Positions 21,290 through 33,191 of a stretch of 62,000 nucleotides of DNA are shown piece by piece. Source of the DNA: Mesostigma viride (taxonomy: Eukaryota > Streptophyta > Mesostigmatophyceae > Mesostigmatales > Mesostigmataceae); the NCBI GenBank assembly GCA_009746045.1, contig RPFO01000002.1, forward strand, positions 1,767,006 to 1,829,005. Reading direction: 5' to 3'. Every line of letters begins with the position of its first letter. The first letter of the stretch is position 1. Below the pieces are notes generated by a model. The model saw only the letters and a program-made list of their open reading frames with translations. It was not told where the DNA came from and made no database searches. The position numbers and the translations under genes are program-made.

Positions 21290-24259
21290 GTGCCCGGGCC
21301 TCTGCAGCAAGCGGCCCTAGATGGGATCGATGATGCTTGCAGGTCCTTTGTCCGCCGGAACGGTGGTTCCGTAACGGCAATGGCAGGATCTGTAGTGGAT
21401 GGGGGTGAATATGCTGAAGGAGCCCCTTACGAACCGTTAGTGGCCGCACGCTTGGCTTTGCCTGGTCCGGGGGAAGGTGGCCAAGTGGATGTGCTGAACT
21501 TACTACCCCCCTCTTGGGGAGCAATTTTGAATGATGAGAGCAGGATGGTACGGACGCTGAGCCCAGCAGAGCGGATCTTGCAGAAGTCGATGCGGATCTC
21601 GCGGGGGTGTAGCATGGAGGAGTTCGCGCGGGTTTGCACGGTGTGTGTGGAGAGGGGGGTTTTGGGTGGATTTTTTGAGGAGGAGCCGCCTATGGTGAAC
21701 GGTACTTTTGGGGTCGGAAAGCCCGACGGCCGTATACGGCTGATTGTGGACAACCGGCGTGGCAACATGCCACTACCAGATCCTATGCCCGCTTTTTTAC
21801 CACACCTTGGCGTGATTTGCGATTTGCCCACGCGCGCTGGGGAGGATGATTTTGGGGGCGTATCAGATTTGGATTCGTACTACACAACAGACTCCGCCTG
21901 CCAGTTTGGATGCGGCGGTACTGTGCGTGGATGCCGGTGTGGTCGGATCTGGTGGGCCTGAGTGGGGCTCGTCGGAAGGTGTGGCCGTGGATGTTGTGCT
22001 GGCCAATGGGCAACAAGCTGGCCGTCGCCGTGGCCCAGTGTGTGCATCAGTCTGTGTTGTACCGCTGTGGCCCCAAGCCGCCGTTGGAGGCTAGTCGTGG
22101 GCTGAGCATCAACATGTCCGCGCTGATCCTGCAGTGGCGGAGGCCAACGAGGCGGGGGAGACCGTCCGGCTGAGGCTGGAGGAGGACCCTGCTGCGCCCT
22201 TGGCGCCCTCGCCGTGCTTCGAATCTCGGCAGGATCTGGAAGGTATGCATGCTATGACGATCGATGACCTCCATTTCACCCACTGTGCGTCGGTGGATGG
22301 GGTGAATCAGCAGCTAGATCGTGTTCAGGCTGCCTACGCCGCTGTTGGGCTGGTGCAGAAGTCTGACAAGGTGGTACGGGCGACAGCAGAGCAGACTGGT
22401 GTGCAGGCGGTGGGGGTCATTCACCAAAGGGATGGTGACGTGGTGCCTGTTCCTGAGCGTGTGGTGGCAGTTATCGCTGCTACTCATAGAATCTTAGATC
22501 GCGGGTTTACATATACTACCGCGAACTTAGTTCTGTGCACGGGAAGTGGGTGTGGATGCATCTGCTGTGCCGCCCCATGCTTTCGGTGTGGTCTGAGACG
22601 TACCGGCTGCTAGCAGCCATGAATGCCTCCCTGCCTGGGCGCCGCTGGCGCCTCCCTGCGGGGGCCCGCCAGGAGCTTCAGGCGGCGATCGACCCCCTTT
22701 TTGAGGGCGGCCAGGGCCCGGCCCCTTTCTGACCGGGTCGTCGCAAGTGATGCGAGCGGCTCCGGCGGTGGGGTGGTCTACAGGGACCTGCCTGGGGCCG
22801 ATTGTGCCCGGCTGGCGACCCGGCGCGAAGCGCGGGGGTGGCGGACGACAGCTTTAACGTCTGGGGAGGACTGGGACCTGGAGCGCATGGAGGAGGGGGA
22901 CTACAGCCTGCTGGATAGTGGCCACTGGCGTACGGCACTGTCCTACCGGTGGCGGGGGCAGCCTAACCACATCAACGTCAAGGAGGCGATTGCTGCGACA
23001 CAGGGGGTCGAGTGGTCGTGCCGGACCAAGGCGTGCCGGGGTAAGCGAGTCGTCCGGCTCGTAGACTCCAGTGCTGTGGTGGGGGCGTTTGTCAGAGGGC
23101 GGTCGTCTTCCTACCGCCTCAACCAGCTGGTTCGGCGCTACTGCGCTCTGTCACTGGCTGGCGACACGCAGAGCCACTGGGTCTGGGTGGCTACCGACCA
23201 CAACCCAGCTGACAAGGCCAGTCGGCGTGGCGCTTGGATTCCTGACTTGACCCGGAGTGGTGACGTGCATCCCAACCCTGGGCCTGAGGGGGCGCGACGC
23301 CCTCGGGACTTGGCACTTTTGGAGGGCACGGTCAACCCTGTGTCTACCTTGCCAGCGTACCGGCGTGCGGCGGCTGTCTACGTGGCGTGGGCGCCACCTG
23401 GCCCTGTCGACCCAGCTGACGCGGAAGCCATTTTCTGTGAGTGGATTTCTGCTGTCTACCATGCCAGAGGCGGGCGGGGGCGTACCTTATGCCAGCATGC
23501 CAAGGCCTGTCTGCACCTGTACTACCCCGACATTGTTCGGAATTGGGTACTGGCGGACCGCCTGCTAGCAGGTTGGCAGCGGCTTGTTCCGGCTGTCAGC
23601 CCTCCGCCTATGCCCTGGCGCCTTAGCTATTTCACTGCCCTGTTGCTAGTTTCACGTCGACAGGTGCACTTGAGTGCGTTGATTATTATTGCTTTCCAGC
23701 AGTATTTACGCATTAGTGAGGCGCTAGGGCTGCGGGTTCGGGATGTGGCTCATCCCGGCCACCCCCTTCTCGAGCCAGGGCCCATGGTCGGTGCCCTTGT
23801 GCTGCGCAACCCCAAAACTGCGCAGGGGGCGGCCCAGCACGTCCTCGTCCGGGATCCACTTTCTTTGTGGCTCCTGCGACGTCTGACGGCTGGCCAGCCC
23901 CCGGATGCACTCCTTTTTCGGGGCTTAACGTACAGCCAGGCTAGGCAGCAGTGGGAGGCTGTGCAGGCCCGCATGGGCATCCCATGAGGGATGTTTTCTT
24001 TTCACAGCCTCCGGCATATGGGGGGGCGACGCACGACGCCATCGCTGGCGAGTCGCCGGAGGCCATCCAGCTGCGCGGCCGGTGGGCTTCGGCCCTCTCG
24101 GTCACGCGCTACATTGGCCTCCACCGCAGCCTCCTGGGGCGCGACATCCCGTACCCGCCCTCTGGGCTCAGGCCCTGGGTTTTGACCCAGCGGCTTTCCG
24201 GCGCCACTTCGGTGGCGTCGAGTTTTGACGTCCTCCTGTTTTTATCTCTCGTCTTTTAG
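21290..24259 (+). pseudogene. Decayed DIRS-like RT-RNase H-tyrosine recombinase
   Basis: Coding sequence is spread over at least three frames. RT is at 21290-22500: KPDGRIRLIVDN, then SDLDSYYTT, a shift near 21900, then TIDDL as the xxDD motif (about 22260). RNase H is at 22730-23230: VVASDAS, INVKE, RLVDSS and NPADKASR give the D-E-D-D set. GDVHPNPGP is at 23259-23285. The tyrosine recombinase follows with the arginine in YLRISEALGLR (about 23705), HSLRH (about 24000) and the tyrosine in TRYIGLH (about 24110), with a shift between 23985 and 24010. Catalytic residues are largely kept, so decay is recent. RT-RH-YR order defines DIRS elements. Confidence 0.8.
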
Positions 24260-24419
24260 CTATCAACTGACCTCACCCTTGTGTGGGAGGTCAGGGGGGA
24301 AATGGTTTAACTAACCCGAGGGTGAACCTGGGTTGGGACCAAGTACCCCCATAGCTAGGTAGTTTAAGTTTTCTTTTTTGCATGTCCTACGTATTTTCGG
24401 CTGTTAGCCATGTAAGGAG

Positions 24420-25250
24420 ATGTGGGTAGAGCAGGGGCACAGCTGCTGTGGGCTGGCCCTGCACATTCACATAGTGTGCTCACCCTAGCATACAGATGGC
24501 CGTGTTGCCATCTGGTAGACATGTCTGTGTTATTCCACCGTATATAGAGCTAGCACACATATTGTAATAAATTTGATGTTTTGTGGTGATGCATACAAAG
24601 CAAGGCAAGGCCAGAAATGGATTTGGTGAGCTATGCTCATTTTATCTATGACTAACCTGCTGAGCGGAGAATGCAACGCCGCATAGCACCAAAAGGAAAA
24701 AATAATTTTAGAAAAAATATTTTTTGTGCTGGCACCCGTACCCCAGCCACCCAGGTAGGGGTTGGCTGGAGAGGTGGTTGCTATAAAGGGTGGGCTTCCA
24801 TTCTAGGGAAGCAGGTTGTTTCTTTTGCCTCCCACCCACCCACCCTGGCAAAAGGGGTAGAGCAGGGGCACAGCTGCTGTGGGCTGGCCCTGCACATTCA
24901 CATAGTGTGCTCACCCTAGCATACAGATGGCCGTGTTGCCATCTGGTAGACATGTCTGTGTTATTCCACCGTATAGAGCTAGCACACATATTGTAATAAA
25001 TTTGATGTTTTGTGGTGATGCATACAAAGCAAGGCAAGGCCAGAAATGGATGGCCGTGTTGCCATCTGGTAGACATGTCTGTGTTATTCCACTGTATAGA
25101 GCTAGCACACATATTGTAATAAATTTGACGTTTTGTGGTGATGCATGCAAAGCAAGGCAAGGCCAGAAATGGATTTGGTGAGCTATGCTCATTTTATCTA
25201 TGACTAACCTGCCGAGCGGAGAATGCAACGCCGTATAGCACAAAAAGAAA
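24420..25250. repeat. About 200-bp repeat family, tandem/dispersed
   Basis: Units containing TAGAGCAGGGGCACAGCTGC, TGGCCGTGTTGCCATCTGG and AGCAAGGCAAGGCCAGAAAT occur at 24428-24626, 24857-25050, partially at 25050-25175, and again at 33720-33915. Longer units begin TGTGCTGGCACCCGTAC (24727, 33590). They flank the LINE fragments on both sides. No coding capacity is convincing. Confidence 0.7.
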
Positions 25251-25871
25251 AATATATATATATATATATATTAATAATATAATTACTTACAGCAGAGTGA
25301 AATCACTCAAACCAAAGCAAACGCCCAGCTATAAACCTCTATCTATACAGAGCCATGTCAAATCTCTATACTACGATAAGACCAATGGAAACTCCTAACG
25401 GGAGGAACCTAATAGCCCTGCTGCACCGCAAAATCAGCCCGCGTACGGCGGAGCATGATGTCAGCCATGGCCCGAGTCAGCGCCACCGACAAGCGCTGAC
25501 GCCAATATGACGTCCAGGTCCGCGCCGACCATGAGGCCCGCTGGCCCTCCAGGTCCAGCCGGTCCTCCCGGAGCCGGCAACACTCCTTGAAGAAGGCGGA
25601 GGTCAGGGGCCCCATGGCCCCAAACTCCTCCAGCAGGACAAAGGGCACCACGCGATGGTGCCCGACGTCGCCGTAGGCCAGGAGCTTGGCCCGCTCCGCC
25701 CGGTCCGCCGTGTAACCTGCCGTGAGGGAGGCCCCAGCCACGTGGCTAAGAGCCAAGGGCCGCGCCACCGAAACGTCGATAAGCAGATGCCGGCCACCCC
25801 CCTCAAAGTCCAGCACCACGATGTCAGGCCGGTGGTTGGGGGAATAATAGAAGGCAGCGCCATCCGCATCC
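25251..25871 (-). pseudogene. LINE 3' fragment 1 (endonuclease end)
   Basis: The minus strand encodes the C-terminus of an RLE-type LINE protein (HLLIDVSVARPL, FGAMGPLTSAFFKECC, WTSYWRQRLSVALTRAMAD), followed by about 140 bp of 3'UTR ending in a (TA)n tract at 25250-25271. It is related to, but distinct from, the full-length LINE at 27-32 kb. The 5' end is truncated at a second TA tract (25875-25890). Confidence 0.8.
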
Positions 25872-25889
25872 TCGGACCGGATGTATATA

Positions 25890-26311
25890 TATATTCCTGG
25901 CCTACGGCGACGTCGGGCACCATCGTGTGGTGCCCTTTGTCCTGGAGGAGTTTGGGGCCATGGGGCCCCTGACCTCCGCCTTCTTCAAGGAGTGTTGCCG
26001 GCTCCGGGAGGACCGGCTGGACCTGGAGGGCCAGCGGGCCCCATGGTCGGCGCGGACCTGGACGTCATATTGGCGTCAGCGCTTGTCGGTGGCGCTGACT
26101 CGGGCCATGGCTGACATCATGCTCCGCCGTACGCGGGCTGATTTTGCGGTGCAGCAGGGCTATTAGGTTCCTCCCGTTAGGAGTTTCCATTGGTCTTATC
26201 GTAGTATAGAGATTTGACATGGCTCTGTATAGAGGTTTATAGCTGGGCGTTTGCTTTGGTTTGAGTGATTTCACTCTGCTGTAAGTAATTATATTTTTAA
26301 TATATATATTC
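25890..26311 (+). pseudogene. LINE 3' fragment 2
   Basis: This is the same 3' LINE sequence on the plus strand, starting within the codons for the LAYGDVG region and ending in TATTTTTAATATATATAT. It lies head-to-head with fragment 1 and forms a long inverted repeat around a short TA spacer. Confidence 0.8.
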
Positions 26312-26889
26312 CCCCAACCACCGGCCTGACATCGTGGTGCTGGACTTTGAGGGGGGTGGCCGGCATCTGCTTATTGACGTTTCGGTGGCGCGGCCCTTGG
26401 CTCTTAGCCACGTGGCTGGGGCCTCCCTCACGGCAGGTTACACGGCGGACCGGGCGGAGCGGGCCAAGCTCCTGGCCTACGGCGACGTCGGGCACCATCG
26501 TGTGGTGCCCTTTGTCCTGCTGGAGGAGTTTGGGGCCATGGGGCCCCTGACCTCCGCCTTCTTCAAGGAGTGTTGCCGGCTCCGGGAGGACCGGCTGGAC
26601 CTGGAGGGCCAGCGGGCCCCATGGTCGGCGCGGACCTGGACGTCATATTGGCGTCAGCGCTTGTCGGTGGCGCTGACTCGGGCCATGGCTGACATCATGC
26701 TCCGCCGTACGCGGGCTGATTTTGCGGTGCAGCAGGGCTATTAGGTTCCTCCCGTTAGGCGTTTCCATTGGTCTTATCGTAGTATAGAGCTTTGACATGG
26801 CTCTGTATATAGGTTTATAGCTGGGCGTTTGCTTTGGTTTGAGTGATTCCACTCTGTTGTAAGTAATTATATTTTTAATATATATATTC
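26312..26889 (+). pseudogene. LINE 3' fragment 3
   Basis: A third copy begins at codons for the NHRPDIVVLDF region, immediately after the TA tract that ends fragment 2, and itself ends in TTTTTAATATATATATTC. The nuclease aspartates (PD and IDVSV) are kept. It is nested or tandem insertion into the tail of fragment 2. Confidence 0.8.
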
Positions 26890-27096
26890 ATTGAGAATGA
26901 TAGATTACGAAGGTGAGATAGGCATGCAACATAAGGAAAAAACCGATGACTGGGAGAATAACCCTGAAGAAATTAATAGTAATCTGACACAGACATCCAA
27001 GGATCACGCCAGCGGCACAAGGTACAACTAACTATACATCACAAAACTACACGCAGCAACAGCGCTGCCGGCCCACCATGCAGGCCTGGAAGGAAT
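26890..27096. other. 3' flank of the full-length LINE
   Basis: This probably includes the LINE 3'UTR on the minus strand. I see no gene, and the exact 3' end cannot be placed. Confidence 0.3.
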
Positions 27097-30000
27097 CTAG
27101 ACCGCATGGGTCGCGACAAAGTCGGCCCGGGTGCGGCGGAATAACACATCAGCCACGGTGCGAGTGAGGGCGAGTGACAGACGCTGCCGCCAATACGAGG
27201 ACCACGTGCGGGCCGACCACGGGGCGGTCTGACCCTCGAGGTCGAGGCGGTCTTCACGGCGCTGGCAGCACTCGTGGAAAAACTCCGCTGTCTTGGGGCC
27301 CATGGCCCCGAACTCCTCAAGGACAAAGGGGATGACCCGGTGGGGCCCCACATTGCCGTAGGAGGCAAACTTGTCGCGCTCAGCCACAGCGGCAGCAGCG
27401 CCGGCATCCACAGCCGCCCGGAGGATGTGGCGACCGGAAAGCGGCCGAGCCACGGAGACATCGATGAGCAGGTGGCAACCCTGCCCGTCGTAGTCAAGCA
27501 CGGTAATGTCGGGGCGGTGGTTGGGTGAGTAGAGGGCGGCCCCATCCGCGTCCTCGCACTTAATGGTGGAGTGGGGAAAGACCGACCGAACCATGGCACA
27601 CACCACCCGGAGGAGAGCGGTATGGAGATAGAGGAACCAGTTCTGGTTCTGCTGGCCACCCATGCACGCGATGTAGTGCGTCCCAGTAGTATCCAGAGCA
27701 AGCCCGCAGCTGCCGCAGGACGCACCCGCCGTGATGAGAGGTTGCGGGGCAAAGAGCTGGTGGCGGAGAGCGATGGCGTAAAGGGCCGGAACCAGTGTGA
27801 ACAAAGGGCTCATGGGGAGGGCGCGCAGGAATGCGGACCCCACGCTCCCCTCAAGGGAAACGGAGTGAAGCCAAGCCTTCCCCTGATCGTTCAAGCTCGC
27901 ATGCAGACCCATCCAGTCGGCACAGTGTAGTATACCCGCGTAGGTCTTTTGTTGTTTTTCATGAACGCAGGCAGGGAAGACACTAGGACTGACGACAGTG
28001 GACACGCCGGGCGTGCCCCGGGGCAGGCGACGGTGGACGGCCTGAGCGGGGCGGACGAGGTCGCAAGCCTGCTGGATCCCGAGGTAAGAATCCTGCACAG
28101 CCTGCACAAAGGGGAAGGGGGATGGGGTGACCAAGTCGGGAATGGCGCTGACGGCGCTGGGGACCAACCGGCGGATCTCCGCCCAGGCCTGAGCAACAGA
28201 GCCAAGGAAGGCGGCGGGGGCGAGGCGGGCGGCGCGGGTGAGCCCACACCCGCCCATGCGGCAGGGGAGGGTGGCCAAGCGCATGGAGTGAGCTGGCAGG
28301 CTAGGGCCGGGGAGGAGCACCTGCAAGGCGGCCTGAATGCGCTCGTCATGGCCTTCCGCGGCAAGCCGCACCAAGTGGGGGGGAGCGCCACGGAGCCAGT
28401 GAACCACCCGCGGGTGGGCGCAAAACCACAGGAGGAGCCCTTTGGTCTGGGGGTCCTTGAGGCGCGCCCAAGTCTCAAGGACATGGGTGCGCTGTTCCAC
28501 GGTGGCCCGGAGCTCCTCTTCGACGTAGTCAGGGTCACCCACAGGGACGCCCAGGCACGAGAAACCACGCGCCCGCGCCAATGCCCCCGGGATAGCCGCG
28601 GGGAAGCCAGAGCAGTCCCCCTGGGGCGAAAAGACTGCACACTTGGGGAGGGTGAGCCGAAGGTTGATGGCCGCCATGGCCACTTCAAGGGCAGCCAGGG
28701 CGGCAACCACAGCGTCGGCCGGGCCAAGGGCATGGATATCGTCCATGTAGGCGAGGAGCACGACATCCGGGTGCGCAGCGTGGACACCTTGGAGAGCCTT
28801 GTGCAGCGGGGCAGACAGGTAAAAGGGGCCGAGGGGGTCACCTTGCTGGGTTCCCGTGCGGGAAGCGATGTCGGCGAACGTCCCATCCTCCATGAGGAAG
28901 GAGAGTTGAGTGGGTTCGCCGTAGCAGGCTGCTGTCCACGCAAGAAGGTCAGGGAACGCCTCGCCGACGGCCTCAAAGATGCTAGCCTTGGTGACAGCAT
29001 TGAACGCATTGTGGCAATCCACCTTCAGCGCCACATGGGTCGGATGCGTCTCGAGGTAGGCCTGAACTGTGTGCACGATGATGTCGCTGCCCCCTTTGGT
29101 GGCGACGCCAAGCTGGGCCGCGACGGACTCCTCAGTATCACTCCGGTTGGGGCAGAAGTAGGCGCGAAACTCGGGGGCCTTTTGGCGACAAATGACCTTA
29201 CTCACCAGCTTGCGTAGGACTCGCCGCAAGCAATGGGACGAACGCGGCCAGCAGGCGGGGGGACGTCGTCTTTCAGGAGGGCAATGAGGCGTGCCCCAGC
29301 CAGCCAAGGGCGCGCCGCGGGGGCCAGGGACCCCGCGGCCAAGTCGGCGGCAGCCTCAAAGAGTGCGGTCGCCCCGCCATGGCCCGCCATCACGGAGAGG
29401 TGCTCGTAGCGCCAGCCTGAGGGGCCGGTGGAGGAGGCGTTCGGCAGATCCTTCAGCACAGCCGTGAAGATGTCCAGGTCCAGGACAATAGGCGGGGGCG
29501 GGGGGGTGGCCGGGGCGGGCACCGCAAAGGCCGGTTCGTCGGGGTGAAGGTCGCGCAAAGCCTGCAGGGTCGGGGGAGTGGAGGGAGCCAACGCGGTCAG
29601 TTCAAGCTTTTGCATGGCCCGGCTCAATTCACCTACCTTCACCAACCGCATGACGTCAGCTTCCACCCGGGCAAAGGAGGCGGCCCCCGACACCCGGGTG
29701 GAGGCCGGAGGCTGCAGCGCCCACAGCCCTTCCCAATCCCCGAGGAGGAACCGCCGGCAGCGAGCGATGACCGCACCCTGTACGCCACGCACGCCCCGCT
29801 CCAACGGCGCTAAGAGGAGCCGGGGGGTGACGAGAAACAGCTTGTGGCCGAGTTCGTCGAGAGGGTGACTATGCATCCGGGCCAGGGAAAGCAGGGCGCA
29901 GCGCGTAAACAAGCTCCGGGCGCGGTGAGGGACGTCCGGGAGCGTCATGCAAGGGTTGCGCGCACAGGCGGCAAAAGGGAGCGTGGCCAGGAATGCCCAG

Positions 30001-32200
30001 CCTGCCGAGAGGTCCCCCGGATCGCTCGTACCCTGCGATGCCGGTGGAGGGGCAGGGGCCGACCGAGGGGCCGCCCCGGACCGGGAGGCCGGTGCGGCCG
30101 CCGGGCCGCCGGGCAGGCCGTTCTGGGGGGTTTGGCGGCGGCACTGCCGCTCATGCTGGTACCGCCCGTGGATCGAAAAAATCCGCTGGCAATGGGCTGC
30201 CGGGCAGCGGTAGCAGTCCATGGCGCGCATGGCGGCCTCCGTGATGTGGGGGTGGGAAGCCCGAATGTGCACCAGCAACGAATTCCGGTTGGGCAGGCGC
30301 GCGCCACACGGGTCACCAAGGGGACCATCGACTTGGCAATAATGGAAGCCATCTGAGGGGGTGCGCCCACCCGGTTGGGCCGGCCCGGGTCGAGAGGGGG
30401 AGGGGTCGGGAGCACCCTCAGCCAGAGGAACTACAGCTGCAGCGGAACCCAGGGCGGGGCCGGCCGCCGGGCGGTCAGCAGGGCTCGTGGCAGCCGAGGA
30501 CAAGACCGGCGCGGGGACGGCCCCCACGGCCGGGAGGGGGGCGCTGGAGGAGGCAGCCAAGCCGGCGCGCGACCCACGACCACGCACAGGGGAGGCAGGT
30601 GTCGGGGCAGGCGCGTGGGACTGGCGGCGCACGGACACGGGCGAGGGCCCCAGCGGGAGAACGCCAGGAGGCAAGGGGGAAAGGACCGCGGCCCGGCAAA
30701 GGGGGCAGGTGGCGGAGGTCGTGTGCAAGCTCGTGGCGATGCAAGCTTGATGGAAGACGTGGCCGCAAGCAGGGAGGCGGCAGAGACCGTCACCAGGGCG
30801 AGGCAGGTCCAAGCAGATGGGGCAGGAGGGGCCGCTGGCAGTGACATCCACCAAGTGGGCCGGCCCGTAGTGGGCGGGCGCCGCGTCCCACCCCAGCTCC
30901 CAGCTCGGCAGTCGGGCGATCTCATCGGCGGAGAGAAGACGGCGGCGCGGACCAGCAGGGTGCCAGACATGGGGGATGCCCGCAAGCTCGAGCACATCGT
31001 GCAAGATGGCGGGCACGGCCGCACCCGCGCTCAGCTCAAGAACACGCCCCCCCCCGCATCGTACAGAACCAGGTCGCCGGCGTGCACGGTGACAGGAGCC
31101 CCGAAGTCAACGCGCAGGCGGGCGGCTTGCGCTGGGGTGACCGCCGTAGTCAAGCGCCCGTGGGCCTGCGCAACAAGGCCGGCCGAGCCGGGCCCGGCAG
31201 AGGCAAGAAACGTGTGCAGCTGAGGGCGATCGAGCAAGGCGTGGTCGGTGGCCCCCCCAGCGAGATATGTCGCACGGGCGGCCTGCTGGGCCTGCACGGC
31301 AAGCCCTGTAGCAAAGAGCACCACCGCCTGCGCCACTTGAGCGTCCAGATTCAGGAGCCATTCTTGGCGCACCGCGGGCAGGTGCCAAGGCAGGCGGCCG
31401 CCGGCATGGTAGTCCTCGAGGACAAACCCCCAAAGCGTGGAGGCAAGGACAGGGGGGGAGGCTGCCTGCAGCATGTGCCGGACACGAACCACAAGGGCAC
31501 TAAATTCAGGGGGCCGTGGGAGCGTAGGAAACGCCGCGTGCAAGCCGACAGCGTCCAACAGCAAGGGGCAATACAGCCAAGAGAACGTGGCGTGCCGGAG
31601 CGCGCTGACGCCCGCAATGTTGGTGGGGGGCCAAACGGAGAAGTCGTGGGACCCAAGCGCGGCCGACCAGGGGCCCACCACAGGAGTCGCCGCAGGGTGT
31701 CCCACAGCCTCAGGGAGGAGAGCCGCCAGGGACCCCTCAAGCACAGGAGGACGCAGGTCAGTGGCCACCGCCGTGCTGGCCGGAGGTGGATCCCCAGAGC
31801 TAGGCGGGGCAGGGCCAGGGGACCCCGCGGAGGGGCCGGACGTGACGGCGCGGGGAGAGCGGGAGCACGGTGTGGAACCCTCCACGAGGGCCGCAAGGCC
31901 CAGGAGAGGGTCCAGCGAGGGGCTGCGGGAGGGGGCGCGGGCCGAATGGGATCCCGGGGTCGACACGGCCGCGCGTCGGGAGCCTAGGGACGGCCGAGGC
32001 GGGGCCACGCAATGAGGGCACGCCCAAGGACCCGGGGGAGGCAGCCGGAAGAGGGGCGGGACCAAGCAGCGCGTGTGCCAGCCGCATTGGCACGAATCAC
32101 ACACAAGGAGACGGGGGGCATCCTCACCACTGTGGCAGACCTCGCACACAAGCGAGAGTGGCACAGGGGCGCCACGACCGCCGTCGTCCAGGTCGCCCAT
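27097..32200 (-). CDS. LINE polyprotein: PHD, RING, C2H2, RT, RLE nuclease
   Basis: Three overlapping minus-strand frames (32200-31031, 31016-29202, 29307-27097) form one protein of about 1,690 residues. Segment 1 has a PHD finger at residues about 19-64 (CEVC, CDSC, WHTRC, CPHC). Segment 2 has a RING-H2 finger, C65-x2-C68-x15-C84-x-H86-x2-H89-x2-C92-x11-C104-x2-C107, two C2H2-like fingers, and the start of RT. Segment 3 has the RT core (KVDCHNAFN, GTQQGDPLG, AYMDD), a C-x2-C-x8-H-x4-C knuckle and a PD...IDVSV nuclease. This order matches early-branching LINEs with a restriction-like endonuclease. The first break lies at nine C (31047-31055); the second, near 29210, does not lie at a homopolymer. 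No APE domain is seen. Confidence 0.85.
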
Positions 32201-32423
32201 CTCCTGCAGGTGCGCCGCGATGCGTAAGGACCGACGCGGCGCAGGGCGCCACTAGGCAGCGCATCCCGCGCCCGGGAGGTGCGTCGTCGTGAAGGAGGCA
32301 TGGGGAGGTGCGTAAAACAACGGAACCGGAAGCGCGGGGGGAGAGCGAGATGCGGACGCGGGGGGTTTGGGGGGCGTGCCCCCCAAGCGGGGGGTTTGGG
32401 GGGCGGCAGCCCCCCAACGCGGG
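32201..32423 (-). promoter_or_regulatory. LINE 5' untranslated region
   Basis: This GC-rich leader lies between the first ATG of the LINE and its tandem monomers, with G-run-rich words (GGGGGGTTTGGGGGGC twice near 32360-32410). No ORF is convincing. Confidence 0.45.
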
Positions 32424-33191
32424 GCGGCCGCGGTGCCGCACCTCGGCGCAGGTTTTTTCAGCTGTGCATGAAGAAAAAAACGTGTCTCAATCCAGGAACC
32501 CCCGTCGGTTCATCATGTCAGCCTAGAAAACTGGAGCGGTGGAGCCACAACTAACGGGAAAGCCGCATTCAAATTCGCCTAGCCCACGGGTCACAATTGG
32601 CCGACAGGTAGATGCAGCCAGCCCCGGGCGTGTCGCAGACAGTAATCACTACCGTAGGCCGCGGTGCCGCACCTCGGCGCAGGTTTTTTCAGCTGTGCAT
32701 GAAGAAAAAAACGTGTCTCAATCCAGGAACCCCCGTCGGTTCATCATGTCAGCCTAGAAAACTGGAGCGGTGGAGCCACAACTAACGGGAAAGCCGCATT
32801 CAAATTCGCCTAGCCCACGGGTCACAATTGGCCGACAGGTAGATGCAGCCAGCCCCGGGCGTGTCGCAGACAGTAATCACTACGTAGGCCGCGGTGCCGC
32901 ACCTCGGCGCAGGTTTTTTCAGCTGTGCATGAAGAAAAAAACGTGTCTCAATCCAGGAACCCCCGTCGGTTCATCATGTCAGCCTAGAAAACTGGAGCGG
33001 TGGAGCCACAGCTAACGGGAAAGCCGCATTCAAATTCGCCTAGCCCACGGGTCACAATTGGCCGACAGGTAGATGCAGCCAGCCCCGGGCGTGTCGCAGA
33101 CAGTAATCACTACCGTAGGCCGCGGTGCCGCACCTCGGCGCAGGTTTTTTCAGCTGTGCATGAAGAAAAAAACGTGTCTCAATCCAGGAAA
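32424..33191 (-). repeat. About 230-bp tandem monomers upstream of the LINE
   Basis: Units starting GCCGCGGTGCCGCACCTCGG occur near 32427, 32658, 32888 and 33118, about 230 bp apart and almost identical. They lie directly 5' of the LINE in its transcription sense. Tandem 5' monomers carrying promoters are known in some L1 elements; that role here is inference. The last unit is cut off at 33190 by LINE fragment 4 and a TA tract. Confidence 0.75.

Noticed and set aside
27949-29217. 422-residue plus-strand ORF
   Set aside because: It is antisense to the reverse-transcriptase core of the LINE, with high-GC shadow composition and no domain of its own.
30375-31223. 282-residue plus-strand ORF
   Set aside because: It is antisense shadow of the RING/PHD part of the LINE.
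27097-32200. Apurinic-type endonuclease LINE (Dualen-like, both nucleases)
   Set aside because: No APE motifs were found upstream of the RT; only the PD-D restriction-like nuclease is present.
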